NCBI RefSeq assembly: GCF_001044425.1
Contig: NZ_LFML01000068.1
Coordinates: 160,371-224,370 of the forward strand
Reading direction: 5' to 3'
Source: Streptomyces roseus
GTDB lineage: Bacteria > Actinomycetota > Actinomycetes > Streptomycetales > Streptomycetaceae
DNA length: 64,000 nucleotides
A program made the position numbers and the translations under genes. Below the pieces are notes generated by a model, which was given only the letters and a program-made list of their open reading frames with translations, was not told where the DNA came from and searched no databases. Positions 7,949-16,915 of the stretch are shown piece after piece (within the stretch, counting starts at the first letter, position 1; each line of letters opens with the position of its first letter).

Positions 7949-9640
7949 CTACAGGCCGTGTTGGTCGAGCAGCGCCGTCAGATTGCGCTTGCGTTTCTGG
8001 GCTGTGCGGAGGGTGGTCATGTAGATGGCGAACTCGTCCTCCGTGTCCAGAGCGCGGTGGCAGGCGCGGGCGCTGAGGAGTAGCTCCGTCAGGCGCTCGT
8101 ACGTGGCGTCGCCGGTGCGGGTGAGGAGCGGGCCGATCAGTCGGAGGTAGACGGCCAGGGCGTCTGCGGGGCGTTCGTTCCGGGTGCGCTCCGCGAGGAT
8201 GAGCCATTGGGTGTCGTCGGCGTGGCCTTCGCCGGCCGCGTCCCAGCCCGCGTCGAGGTCGCCGTCGTCCAGCAAGGCGTCGACCAGGGCAGAGCGGGGA
8301 CGCCCGAGGCCCTTGTGGGACCGGGCATCCGCGCGGAGCGCGTCCAGTGCCCGAGTCCGCTCGGTCTCTTCCCAGCCTCCGACCGCGCGGGCTGCCGTAC
8401 GCAGCTGCTGGTACGCGGTGAGGGAGCGGCGGCGCAGGAGCACCTCACGACGGATGCGCACGACATCGGCCGGGCGGCCGGCCCGGATGTGGCGCTCGCA
8501 CGCGAAGTCCACCAGGCGCGGATCCGGGCCGTGGCCGGGATCCGCCTCACGCAGGCCGCGTTCCGCCCAGTCCAGGGCTTCGGCCGGGCGGCCCGCTCGC
8601 TCCAGCTCCTGGGCGATCAGCAGGTGGGTGGCGCCCGACGGGTCCAGGTCCGCGGCGTGGAGGGCGATCAGCGCGTCCACGCTGCCCTCCATGCGCAGCA
8701 GTTGGTCCATGAGGTCTTTCGCGGCCCAGTGCTCGGGGTTCTCGCGTAGGGCTGCCGCGGCGCGTTCGTGCGCACGTGACAGGCCCGCCGCCTTCAGGAC
8801 GTCCGCGTATTCGGGCAGGAGGATGCCCGTGGCGTCGCTCAGGTCGCTCAGGAGATGGTCCACCAGCCAGTCGGCGGTCTGGTCCGGATCCGGGTGGGCT
8901 GCGAGGCAGGCCTCGAGGTGGGCTGCGGCCAGTCCGTCCGCCACATCGCCGACGACCCCGCCCGAGTCGTCGATTTCCCCGTACGTCCGGGCGAGCGCTT
9001 CGATCGCGGACCGTGACAGCCCTACGGCTTCCGTCGCCCTCCCGGTCTCCGTCAGCGTGCGCACTACGGATACCGCCTCCGCGGCCTGGAGCCCGTAGGC
9101 ACGGGCGTCCGCGTACTCGACGCAGCCGTACCGGGCGAAGGGCCGCGTGTCGAGCAGAGCCAGGATGCGCTCCCGTACGGCGCCGGGATCGTCGCCGGCG
9201 GCAGCTGCCCGCAGTTCCAGCCGCCGGCGCAGGTGACGGTCGGCCGCGATCTGCTCCCTTACCAGAGACAGGAGTTCGTCCCGGGTTCGGGTCTCCAGCC
9301 AGGTGGTGAACTGTCGGCCGCGGGATGCGGCGGCAGCACGATGCTTCGGTACCGACTCCGCTTGCTCCAGGACGGCCAGACCCACGGCCACGCAATGCTT
9401 GCAGAAGTTGCCTTCCTGCCCGTAGGGGCAGTCGCACCACCCGGTGAGGCCGTTCTCGTGCTCCGTCAGCTCGACCCCGTAGACGTCGGTGCCGTCGACG
9501 GTGGCGGTAATCGTCCTCTCCCCGATCTCCAGAGCGGACACACTCGACAGGTATCCGAGGCCGCGCTCGAACGACCGGGCCCCGGCCAGTCGCCGCAGAT
9601 CGTCCCGTCCGAATCCCAGTGTGTTGCTCATGGCTCCCAT
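7949..9640 (-). CDS. SWIM zinc-finger protein (563 aa)
   Basis: The N-terminus holds a SWIM zinc finger, C-x-C-x8-C-x-H (C69, C71, C80, H82 in CDCPYGQEGNFCKHC), a fold that binds DNA or protein partners. The remaining roughly 450 residues are helical with repeated Ala/Leu/Arg-rich units (for example EALDWAERGLRE, DALIALHAADLD) that look like TPR-type helical hairpins. Such proteins are common and uncharacterised in Streptomyces. Two starts are possible: ATG 9640 (used here) and ATG 9631, whose GGGAG is very close; the difference is three residues. About 200 bp downstream of the stop (7745-7948) hold nothing I can support. Confidence 0.75.
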   Translation of the reverse strand: MGAMSNTLGFGRDDLRRLAGARSFERGLGYLSSVSALEIGERTITATVDGTDVYGVELTEHENGLTGWCDCPYGQEGNFCKHCVAVGLAVLEQAESVPKHRAAAASRGRQFTTWLETRTRDELLSLVREQIAADRHLRRRLELRAAAAGDDPGAVRERILALLDTRPFARYGCVEYADARAYGLQAAEAVSVVRTLTETGRATEAVGLSRSAIEALARTYGEIDDSGGVVGDVADGLAAAHLEACLAAHPDPDQTADWLVDHLLSDLSDATGILLPEYADVLKAAGLSRAHERAAAALRENPEHWAAKDLMDQLLRMEGSVDALIALHAADLDPSGATHLLIAQELERAGRPAEALDWAERGLREADPGHGPDPRLVDFACERHIRAGRPADVVRIRREVLLRRRSLTAYQQLRTAARAVGGWEETERTRALDALRADARSHKGLGRPRSALVDALLDDGDLDAGWDAAGEGHADDTQWLILAERTRNERPADALAVYLRLIGPLLTRTGDATYERLTELLLSARACHRALDTEDEFAIYMTTLRTAQKRKRNLTALLDQHGL

Positions 9641-9727
9641 TCAAATCGCAGTCCGGTCCGTGCCTCAACGGCCCGAGGCAGACCATGTCCCCTTCGCCGG
9701 CGCCGGCGCCGACGTCCGGGAGCGGGG

Positions 9728-10183
9728 TCAGCGGTCGACCGGGAGGCCCGTGGGTTCCTTGATGCGCTTCATGATGATCTGGGAGTTGACCTCGGTGATG
9801 CCCGTGAGGGCCGTCAGCTTTTCGATCCAGAGGCGTTCGTACGCGCGCAGGTCCGCCACCGCGATGCGCAGCAGGCAGCCGGGGCTGCCGAAGAGGCGGT
9901 AGGCCTCGATGACGTCGGGGATGTCCTGGAGAGCGGCCTCGAAGGCCTCGACCGCCTCCCGGTCGCGGCGCACCTCCACCGAGACGAGGACCTCGAAGCC
10001 CCGGTCGACCGCTTCCGGGGCGATCACCGCGCGGTAGCCCTGGATCACCCCGTCCTGTTCGAGCTGGCGTACCCGCCGCATGCAGGGGGAGGGGGTCAAG
10101 CCGACGCGCTGGGCCAGCTCCTGGTTGCTGAGGCGGCCGTCGGCCTGTAGCTCGCGCAAGATTTCTCGGTCGATCGCGTCCAT
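9728..10183 (-). CDS. Lrp/AsnC family transcriptional regulator
   Basis: A 151-aa feast/famine regulator that senses a small molecule, usually an amino acid. The N-terminal helix-turn-helix (MDAIDREILRELQADGRLSN, then ELAQRVGLTPSPCMRRVRQLE) is followed by a RAM ligand-binding domain ending in EVNSQIIMKRIKE. I chose ATG 10183, where the family normally begins, rather than the in-frame start at 10207. It is divergent from an asparaginase gene, with a perfect palindrome between them, so it probably controls that gene and itself, responding to asparagine or aspartate. The regulon is inference; the family is clear. Confidence 0.9.
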   Translation of the reverse strand: MDAIDREILRELQADGRLSNQELAQRVGLTPSPCMRRVRQLEQDGVIQGYRAVIAPEAVDRGFEVLVSVEVRRDREAVEAFEAALQDIPDVIEAYRLFGSPGCLLRIAVADLRAYERLWIEKLTALTGITEVNSQIIMKRIKEPTGLPVDR

Positions 10184-10225
10184 GGAGCAATTATCCACCA
10201 GGGGCAAGCGGTGCGCCGAGTGGAA

Positions 10226-10244
10226 GACGCAATCACATTGCGTC
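10226..10244. promoter_or_regulatory. Perfect palindrome, candidate AsnC/Lrp operator
   Basis: GACGCAAT-CAC-ATTGCGTC is a perfect 8-bp inverted repeat with a 3-nt spacer, 42 nt upstream of the regulator start and 70 nt upstream of the asparaginase start. Symmetry, size and position fit an Lrp/AsnC-type operator controlling both divergent genes. It is the only strong dyad in this intergenic region. Confidence 0.65.
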
Positions 10245-10314
10245 CATATCGCTCTATCATTGCTGCTTTGGGTACGTGTGTGCGACCTGTGGACGAGTGA
10301 ACGGAAGGGTGGCC

Positions 10315-11316
10315 ATGGGACGGATCGTCGTCATCAGCACCGGCGGCACGATAGCCAGCCGCTGGCAGGGTGCCGGCTTCGCGGCCGACGCCGACGGGCG
10401 TGAGGTCATGGCCACCGCGCCGCTGCCCGAGGACATCACCATCGAGGTGGTGGACCTGTTCAGCGTGAACAGCCCCCGGCTCACCACCGCCCACCAGCTC
10501 ACCCTGCTCCGCACCGTGCACGAGGTGCTCGCCGATCCGGGCGTGGACGGCATCGTCGTCACGCACGGCACCGACACCCTGGAGGAGTCGGCGTTCCTCG
10601 TCGACCTGCACCACCACGACCCGCGCACCGTGGTCTTCACCGGCGCGCAGCGGCCCATGGGCACCGCGGACGGGGACGGCCCCGGCAACCTGTACGACGC
10701 GCTGCTCACCGCCGCGAGCACGCGCGGGCTCGGCGTGCTGATCGCCTTCGGCGGGCGCGTGCACGCGGCCCGCGGCACGGTCAAGACGCAGGCGGTGGCG
10801 CTGGACGCGTTCGCCGACCCCTCGAAGGAACTGCTCGGGAAGATCGGCTTCGGCAAGGTCACGATGCTGCGCGCCCCGCAGCGCCCCGAGCCGCTCCCGC
10901 TGCCGGCGATGCCGGAGGTGCCGCCGCGGGTGGACGTCGTCATGCACCACGCCGACGGGGACCCGGTGCTCCTGAACGCGGCGGTCGCGGCGGGCGCCCG
11001 GGGGCTCGTGCTGGTCGGTACGGGGGCCGGGAACGCGACCCCCGAGATCGTGGACGCGGTACGGGACGCCATCGCGCGCGGCGTGCTGGTCGCGCTGACC
11101 ACACGGGTTCCCGCCGGGCCGGTGACGGAGATCTACACGCACGGCGGCGCGGTGGACCTGGTGGCGGCGGGAGCCGTCGCGACCGGCACCCTGCGCGCCC
11201 CGCAGGCGCGGATCGCCGTGCTGTCGGCGCTGCTCGCCTCCGAGGACGAGGCGGAACGCGTCCGCATCCTGCGGCGCAGCGTGTCCTCGGACGGACCGGC
11301 GCTCGTCACCGCCTGA
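10315..11316 (+). CDS. L-asparaginase
   Basis: Hydrolyses L-asparagine to aspartate and ammonia. The 333-aa protein starts at ATG 10315 with GGAAGGGTGG upstream and has no signal peptide, so it is cytosolic. Both catalytic motifs are present: STGGTIAS (nucleophile T12) and VTHGTDTLEE (T86, D87), followed by VFTGAQRP and the GGRVHAARGTVKTQ segment. Its 13-nt-from-stop neighbour is a strong terminator. Divergence from an AsnC-type regulator across a palindrome suggests amino-acid-responsive control. The in-frame start at 10276 would add 13 residues that do not look like the family. Confidence 0.9.
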   Translation: MGRIVVISTGGTIASRWQGAGFAADADGREVMATAPLPEDITIEVVDLFSVNSPRLTTAHQLTLLRTVHEVLADPGVDGIVVTHGTDTLEESAFLVDLHHHDPRTVVFTGAQRPMGTADGDGPGNLYDALLTAASTRGLGVLIAFGGRVHAARGTVKTQAVALDAFADPSKELLGKIGFGKVTMLRAPQRPEPLPLPAMPEVPPRVDVVMHHADGDPVLLNAAVAAGARGLVLVGTGAGNATPEIVDAVRDAIARGVLVALTTRVPAGPVTEIYTHGGAVDLVAAGAVATGTLRAPQARIAVLSALLASEDEAERVRILRRSVSSDGPALVTA

Positions 11317-11327
11317 GGCCGGTGCTC

Positions 11328-11352
11328 GCGGGGGCGGCTCCGCCGCCCCCGC
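11328..11352. terminator. Perfect hairpin between convergent asparaginase and meaB genes
   Basis: GCGGGGGCGGC (11328-11338), loop TCC, GCCGCCCCCGC (11342-11352): a perfect 11-bp G/C stem 11 nt after the asparaginase stop and 19 nt before the meaB stop. It is symmetric and so probably works in both directions. Confidence 0.75.
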
Positions 11353-11371
11353 CGCTCAGCCGCCCCCCCGC

Positions 11372-12364
11372 TCAGCCGCCGCCGGTGCCGAACGCCGCCA
11401 GGATGCGGTCCGCCGCCGAGGTGGGCGTGACCGTGCCCGCACGGATCGCCGCCTCCAGGCCGGGTGACAGCTTGCGTACCGCCGGGTTGCCGCGCAGCCG
11501 GTCCAAGAGCTCGTCGCGCACCATCGACCAGGTCCATTCCACCTGCTGCTGCGCCCGCTTGGCCGCCAGACGGCCTCCCGCGTCCAGCAGACGGCGGTGC
11601 TGCTCCAGGCGGTTCCACACCTCGTCCAGACCCGCCGACTCCCGCGCGCTGCACGTGAGGACCGGCGGGGTCCAGGCCGCGTCCGCCGGGTGCATCAGGC
11701 GCAGCGCGCCCGACAGCTCCCGCGCCGCCGCCTTCGCGTCGCGCTCGTGGGGCCCGTCCGCCTTGTTCACCGCGAGGACGTCCGCCAGCTCCAGCACGCC
11801 CTTCTTGATGCCCTGGAGCTGGTCGCCCGTACGGGCCAGGGAGAGCAGGAGGAAGGAGTCCACCATGCCGGCGACCGTCGTCTCCGACTGGCCCACGCCC
11901 ACCGTCTCGACGAGGACCACGTCGTAGCCCGCCGCCTCCATCACGATCATGGATTCGCGGGTCGCCTTCGCCACCCCGCCCAGCGTGCCGGCCGAGGGGG
12001 AGGGGCGTACGAACGCCGCCGGGTCCACCGACAGGCGTTCCATCCTCGTCTTGTCGCCGAGGATGGAGCCGCCCGTGCGCGTGGAGGAAGGGTCCACCGC
12101 GAGGACCGCCACCCGGTGGCCCAGCCCGGTCAGCATCGTGCCGAACGCGTCGATGAACGTGGACTTGCCGACCCCCGGCACCCCGCTGATCCCGATCCGG
12201 CGCGCCCGCCCCGTGTGCGGGAGCAGCTCCGTCAGCAGTTGCTGCGCCAGCGCGCGGTGGGCGGGCAGGGTGGACTCGACGAGGGTGATGGCGCGCGCGA
12301 CGAACGCGCGCTTCCCGCCGAGCACCCCCTTCGCGTAGGCCTCGATCTCGATCTTCGGAGGCAT
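11372..12364 (-). CDS. meaB: Methylmalonyl-CoA mutase-associated GTPase MeaB
   Basis: G3E-type P-loop GTPase (330 aa) that gates cofactor loading and protects methylmalonyl-CoA mutase from inactivation. Visible motifs are the P-loop GVPGVGKS (61-68), AVDPSSTRTGGSILGDKTRM, the switch ETVGVGQSE, and the NKADGP base-specificity motif, followed by a C-terminal helical dimerisation arm. It begins 9 nt after the mutB stop and is the last gene of the mutA-mutB-meaB operon, so it is co-expressed with its partner enzyme. Assignment is secure. Confidence 0.95.
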   Translation of the reverse strand: MPPKIEIEAYAKGVLGGKRAFVARAITLVESTLPAHRALAQQLLTELLPHTGRARRIGISGVPGVGKSTFIDAFGTMLTGLGHRVAVLAVDPSSTRTGGSILGDKTRMERLSVDPAAFVRPSPSAGTLGGVAKATRESMIVMEAAGYDVVLVETVGVGQSETTVAGMVDSFLLLSLARTGDQLQGIKKGVLELADVLAVNKADGPHERDAKAAARELSGALRLMHPADAAWTPPVLTCSARESAGLDEVWNRLEQHRRLLDAGGRLAAKRAQQQVEWTWSMVRDELLDRLRGNPAVRKLSPGLEAAIRAGTVTPTSAADRILAAFGTGGG

Positions 12365-12373
12365 CCGCCGCGC

Positions 12374-14560
12374 CTACAGCTCGTGGCCCAGATCCGCGGC
12401 CAGCCGCGTCACCAGGTCGTGGGCCGCGTCCGGGATCACCGTGCCGGGCGGGAACACCGCCGCCGCGCCCATCTCCAGCAGCGTCGGTACGTCGGCCGGC
12501 GGGATCACCCCGCCCACCACGATCATGATGTCCTCGCGGCCCTCCTCCGCCAACTGCTCGCGCAGCGCCGGTACGAGGGTCAGGTGACCGGCCGCCAGCG
12601 AGGACACGCCCACCACGTGGACGTCCGCCTCGACGGCCTGGCGGGCCACCTCCGCCGGGGTCTGGAACAGCGGGCCGACGTCCACGTCGAAGCCCAGGTC
12701 GGCGAAGGCGGTGGCGATCACCTTCTGGCCGCGGTCGTGCCCGTCCTGGCCCATCTTGGCGACCAGGACGCGCGGACGACGGCCCTCCGCCTCCTCGAAG
12801 CGGTCGACCAGTGCGCGCGTGCGCTCCACGTTCGGGGACTCCCCTGCCTCGGTGCGGTACACACCCGAGATCGTACGGATCTGGCTCGCGTGCCGCCCGT
12901 ACACCTTCTCCAGCGCGTCCGAGATCTCGCCCACGGTCGCCTTCGCGCGCGCCGCGTCCACCGCCAGCGCGAGCAGGTTGCCGTCGCCGCGCCCGGCCGC
13001 GTTCGTCAGCGCCCGCAGGGTGTCCTGCGTGACCGCCTCGTCGCGCTCCTCGCGCAGCCGGCGCAGCTTCTCGATCTGCTGCGTGCGCACCGAGGAGTTG
13101 TCGACCTTGAGCACGTCGATCTGCTCGTCGTTCTCCACCCGGTACTTGTTCACGCCGATCACCGGCTGGCGCCCCGAGTCGATCCGCGCCTGCGTACGGG
13201 CGGCGGCCTCCTCCACGCGCAGCTTCGGGATGCCCGCGTCGATGGCCTGCGCCATGCCGCCGGCCGCCTCGACCTCCTGGATGTGCTGCCAGGCCCGGCG
13301 CGCGAGGTCGTACGTCAGCTTCTCGACGTACGCGCTGCCGCCCCACGGGTCGATCGACCGGCAGGTCCCCGACTCCTGCTGGAGCAGGAGCTGGGTGTTG
13401 CGGGCGATGCGCGCCGAGAAGTCCGTCGGCAGCGCGAGCGCCTCGTCGAGGGCGTTGGTGTGCAGCGACTGGGTGTGGCCCTGGGTCGCCGCCATCGCCT
13501 CGATGCAGGTGCGCGTCACGTTGTTGAAGACGTCCTGGGCGGTCAGCGACCAGCCCGAGGTCTGCGAATGGGTGCGCAGCGAGAGCGACTTGGCGTTCTG
13601 AGGGTCGAACTGCTTGACGAGCCGCGCCCACAGCAGGCGGGCGGCGCGCAGCTTCGCGACCTCCATGAAGAAGTTCATGCCGATCGCCCAGAAGAACGAC
13701 AGGCGCGGCGCGAAGGCGTCCACGTTCAGCCCGACCGCCTGCCCCGCCCGCAGGTACTCCACGCCGTCCGCGAGGGTGTACGCCAGCTCCAGGTCGGCCG
13801 TGGCGCCGGCCTCCTGGATGTGGTAGCCGGAGATCGAGATGGAGTTGTACCTCGGCATGTTCTGCGAGGTGAAGGCGAAGATGTCCGAGATGATCCGCAT
13901 CGAGGGCTTCGGCGGATAGATGTAGGTGTTGCGGACCATGAACTCCTTGAGGATGTCGTTCTGGATGGTCCCGGCGAGCTTGTCGGGGGAGACGCCCTGC
14001 TCCTCCGCCGCCACGATGTAGAGGGCGAGGACCGGCAGCACGGCGCCGTTCATCGTCATCGACACCGTCATCTTGTCCAGCGGGATGCCGTCGAAGAGCT
14101 GCCGCATGTCGTAGATCGAGTCGATCGCCACGCCCGCCATGCCGACGTCGCCCGTGACGCGCGGGTGGTCGCTGTCGTAGCCGCGGTGCGTGGGCAGGTC
14201 GAAGGCGATCGACAGGCCCTTCTGGCCGGCCGCGAGGTTGCGCCGGTAGAAGGCGTTCGACTCCTCGGCCGTCGAGAAGCCCGCGTACTGGCGGATCGTC
14301 CAGGGCTGGTTGACGTACATGGTCGGGTACGGCCCGCGCAGGTACGGGGCCACGCCCGGGTAGGTCCGCAGGAAGTCGAGGCCCTCCAGGTCCCGGCCCG
14401 TGTACAGCGGCTTCACGCCGATGCCCTCGGGGGTCTCCCACAGCAGGTCTCCGGCGGCGGTCCCGGTGGACTCCTTGACCGCCGCGCGCCACTGGTCCTC
14501 GGACCCGGCCGCGGCGGCGCCGCCGCCCAGCGCGAGGGTGGAGAAATCGGGGATGCTCAC
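12374..14560 (-). CDS. mutB: Methylmalonyl-CoA mutase, large (catalytic) subunit
   Basis: Adenosylcobalamin-dependent interconversion of methylmalonyl-CoA and succinyl-CoA, linking propionyl-CoA and branched-chain catabolism to the TCA cycle and supplying polyketide extender units. The 728-aa protein has the CoA-binding TIM barrel (YPTMYVNQPWTIRQYAGF; GLSIAFDLPTHRGYDSD) and the C-terminal B12 domain with DGHDRG (about 606-611, His ligand) and VVGGVIPP. The start is GTG 14560, overlapping the mutA stop by 4 nt (GTGA); the frame stays open further upstream but only as antisense-like sequence within mutA. Length and motifs match functional large subunits. Confidence 0.95.
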   Translation of the reverse strand: MSIPDFSTLALGGGAAAAGSEDQWRAAVKESTGTAAGDLLWETPEGIGVKPLYTGRDLEGLDFLRTYPGVAPYLRGPYPTMYVNQPWTIRQYAGFSTAEESNAFYRRNLAAGQKGLSIAFDLPTHRGYDSDHPRVTGDVGMAGVAIDSIYDMRQLFDGIPLDKMTVSMTMNGAVLPVLALYIVAAEEQGVSPDKLAGTIQNDILKEFMVRNTYIYPPKPSMRIISDIFAFTSQNMPRYNSISISGYHIQEAGATADLELAYTLADGVEYLRAGQAVGLNVDAFAPRLSFFWAIGMNFFMEVAKLRAARLLWARLVKQFDPQNAKSLSLRTHSQTSGWSLTAQDVFNNVTRTCIEAMAATQGHTQSLHTNALDEALALPTDFSARIARNTQLLLQQESGTCRSIDPWGGSAYVEKLTYDLARRAWQHIQEVEAAGGMAQAIDAGIPKLRVEEAAARTQARIDSGRQPVIGVNKYRVENDEQIDVLKVDNSSVRTQQIEKLRRLREERDEAVTQDTLRALTNAAGRGDGNLLALAVDAARAKATVGEISDALEKVYGRHASQIRTISGVYRTEAGESPNVERTRALVDRFEEAEGRRPRVLVAKMGQDGHDRGQKVIATAFADLGFDVDVGPLFQTPAEVARQAVEADVHVVGVSSLAAGHLTLVPALREQLAEEGREDIMIVVGGVIPPADVPTLLEMGAAAVFPPGTVIPDAAHDLVTRLAADLGHEL

Positions 14561-16467
14561 AGGGAGACTCCCATCCGGTCGAGTACGGAGGACAGTACGG
14601 CGACCGCGTCGCAGCCCGCGAAGACGTACTCGTCCACGGCGCCGGCCGAGGTGCCGGGCTTGCCCGCGAGGAACACGGTCGTCGCGCCGGCCGAGCGCAG
14701 GGCCGCGGCCACCGCCTCGGCCTGCTCCTCGTACAGCGGATCGCTGGAGCACAGCACGGCCATGCCGTCCGCGCCGCTCGCCGCGTAGGCCCCGGCGGCC
14801 GTCGCCGGGTCCACCGACACCGGGTCGTGGACCGGGGTGATGCCGCCCGCCTGGAACAGGTTCGCGGCGAAGGTGGCGCGCGCGGTGTGCGCCGCCGCGG
14901 GTCCCAGTGCGGCGAGGAAGATCCGCGGGCGGTTCCCGGTCGCGGCCAGGTGCGCGTCGCTGCGGGCGCGCAGCGCCTCGTACGCCTCGTCGCGCCGGAC
15001 GCGGGGGAGCCCGCCGGTGGGGCCCGGCGGGGCGGGCTCGCGGTCGAGGGGCTTCTCCGAGAGCAGCGGGAACTCGCTGACGCCCGTGATGGGCTCACGG
15101 CGCTTGGCGAGCTTCTTGGAGCGCTCGGCCCAGGTGGCGGCGAGCCGGTCGGCGACCAGCCCGGAGCGCAGGGCGGCGGCCAGGCCGCCGGCCTTCTCGA
15201 TCGTCTGGAAGAACTCCCAGGCGGCCTCGGCCAGTTCGCCGGTCAGCTGCTCCACGTAGTACGAGCCGCCGGCCGGGTCGATGACGCGGGCCAGGTGCGA
15301 CTCCTCCAGGAGGATGGTGGAGGTGTTGCGGGCGATGCGGCGCGCGAAGGCGTCCGGCAGGCCGATCTCGTGGTCGAAGGGGAGCACGGTGACGCAGTCC
15401 GCTCCGCCGACGCCCGCCGCCATGCAGGCGACGGTGGTGCGCAGCATGTTCACCCACGGGTCGCGACGGGTCATCATCACCGGCGAGGTGACGGCGTGCT
15501 GGCGCTGGGCGCCGGCCTCGGGGGCGCCGCAGGCCTCGGCGATGCGCGCCCACAGGCGGCGCGCGGCGCGGAACTTCGCGATGGTGAGGAACTGGTCCGC
15601 GGTCGCGGCGTAGCGGAATTCGAGCTGGCCGAGGGCGGCGTGGAGGCCGAGGCCTCCGGCGGGGGCGGTGTCGCCTTCCGCGCCGGCGCCGGAGGCCTCG
15701 GCCTCCGTCAGGGCGCGCAGGTAGGCGACACCGGTCGCCAGGGACAGGCCGAGTTCCTCGGCGGCCGAGCCGCCGGCCTCGTGGTACGGCAGCGCGTCGA
15801 CGGTGAGCGCGCGGACGCCGGGCCAGTGCGCGGCGGCCTCCCGGGCGAGGCCGACCGCGTCGGCGAGGTCCACGGCCTCACCCGTACGGGCCTCGTGGCC
15901 CAGGGGGTCGGCGCCCAGGCTCGCGCGGGCGGCCTCGGGGGCCACCTGCCGGTCGGCGTACAGGCGCAGCAAGGCGCGGGCGGCGTCGGCGTATTCGGCT
16001 CCGGCGTCGAGGGAGACGGGGGCCAGGTCGAGGTAGACGCCGTCGAGGGCGCGGGGCAGCGCGTCGACGGGGAGGCCGCCGCAGCCTTCGCCCACGGCCA
16101 GCCAGAGGGAGGTGACCCCGTTCTCGAGGTCGGTGAGGACGGCCTCGTTCACGCGAACGGGGTCGCTCCCCACGTACCGCTGACGTACGTCCCAGCCGCC
16201 GGCCGCCCCGCCGGCGGGGGTCGCGCCCCGTACGAACGGCGCGAACCCGGGGAACCCGGTCTCGTCTGCCGCCTCGGGCGCGGTGTACAGCGGGCGGGTG
16301 GTGAGCCCGTCCTCTAGCTTCGTGGACAACGCGTCTTCTGCGGCTTCGCCGGATACGTCCTTGCCGGACTTGCGTAGAACGCCCTCTACCAGGCGCTGCC
16401 ACTGCTCATGCGTCGCGTCAGGGAACTCGGCGGCCAAGGAGAGCCCGTCATCAGGCAGGACCGTCAT
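14557..16467 (-). CDS. mutA: Methylmalonyl-CoA mutase, small subunit
   Basis: Non-catalytic partner (636 aa) of the heterodimeric mutase. It keeps the barrel fold (RFRAARRLWARIAE-type segments, SPVMMTRRDPWVNMLRTT, LEESHLARVIDPAGGS) and a C-terminal cobalamin-type fold, but the cobalamin-ligating DxHxxG is replaced by ALGPAAAHTARA, as expected for the small subunit. Ala/Gly-rich linkers in the middle are longer than usual. It is the first gene of the operon; the 450 bp upstream must hold the promoter, which I could not pinpoint. Confidence 0.95.
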   Translation of the reverse strand: MTVLPDDGLSLAAEFPDATHEQWQRLVEGVLRKSGKDVSGEAAEDALSTKLEDGLTTRPLYTAPEAADETGFPGFAPFVRGATPAGGAAGGWDVRQRYVGSDPVRVNEAVLTDLENGVTSLWLAVGEGCGGLPVDALPRALDGVYLDLAPVSLDAGAEYADAARALLRLYADRQVAPEAARASLGADPLGHEARTGEAVDLADAVGLAREAAAHWPGVRALTVDALPYHEAGGSAAEELGLSLATGVAYLRALTEAEASGAGAEGDTAPAGGLGLHAALGQLEFRYAATADQFLTIAKFRAARRLWARIAEACGAPEAGAQRQHAVTSPVMMTRRDPWVNMLRTTVACMAAGVGGADCVTVLPFDHEIGLPDAFARRIARNTSTILLEESHLARVIDPAGGSYYVEQLTGELAEAAWEFFQTIEKAGGLAAALRSGLVADRLAATWAERSKKLAKRREPITGVSEFPLLSEKPLDREPAPPGPTGGLPRVRRDEAYEALRARSDAHLAATGNRPRIFLAALGPAAAHTARATFAANLFQAGGITPVHDPVSVDPATAAGAYAASGADGMAVLCSSDPLYEEQAEAVAAALRSAGATTVFLAGKPGTSAGAVDEYVFAGCDAVAVLSSVLDRMGVSL

Positions 16468-16631
16468 GGCTCGAATGCTAGGGGGGCCGCCTCGGGAACG
16501 ACTATAACCACCGGATGTGATCTCCCCCTCTCATGTGAGACGGGGAGGGTCACGAAAGAGCACCCCGGGACAGGTGTGCGCGCCGGGGCGTCCGGTGCCG
16601 GGCTGCGGCCGGGGCGCCGCCCGGGGGCTGT

Positions 16632-16708
16632 CGGGCCGTGGTCGGGCCGTTGCCGGGCCGTTCCCGTGCCGTTGCCGGGCCGCTCTCGGGCCGCTCTCGG
16701 GCCGGTGC
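16632..16708. repeat. Seven tandem copies of an 11-bp unit, consensus CGGGCCGTTGC
   Basis: Units start at 16632, 16643, 16654, 16665, 16676, 16687 and 16698 with no spacers; the copies at 16676 and 16687 are identical (CGGGCCGCTCT). The block lies between mutA and the sulfur operon. Apart from this array, 16468-16915 (about 450 bp) shows no gene I can support. The 11-bp period equals roughly one helical turn. It may be only a slippage-prone GC tract. Confidence 0.8.
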
Positions 16709-16879
16709 CGTCGGGTGCGTGGCGGTCGCGTTGCGAGGGCGTGAAATCCGGCCACGGTTTTCAGCCGTCCGGGGGTGTGGGAACCGGTCGTCGCGGCGGC
16801 CGATAGGGCAGGTCAGGGGTGGGGCTCCGAGGCGCTCGGGGGTCCCCGTCCGGGTTTGTTTCGGGGTGTGGGGCGGGGC

Positions 16880-16908
16880 TTGACCCGTCCGGGGGTGGCT
16901 GACACGCT
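16880..16908 (+). promoter_or_regulatory. Candidate vegetative promoter giving a leaderless transcript
   Basis: TTGACC (16880-16885), a 17-nt spacer and CACGCT (16903-16908, with the conserved A2 and T6 of Streptomyces -10 boxes). A start site about 7-8 nt further on falls at or next to the ATG at 16916, so the mRNA would begin at the start codon of the cysteine ORF. There is no Shine-Dalgarno before that ATG, which fits. Confidence 0.5.
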
Positions 16909-16915
16909 CCGAGCC

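Noticed and set aside
11597..14788. A 1,063-codon open frame on the plus strand opposite meaB, mutB and mutA
   Set aside because: Antisense shadow of mutB with low-complexity His/Arg/Leu content and no start context.
11133..15098. A 1,321-codon open frame on the minus strand across meaB, mutB and mutA
   Set aside because: It is a GC-driven shadow in the wrong frame. The translation is Arg/Gly/Pro-rich without family motifs, whereas the overlapping frames give textbook methylmalonyl-CoA mutase and MeaB.
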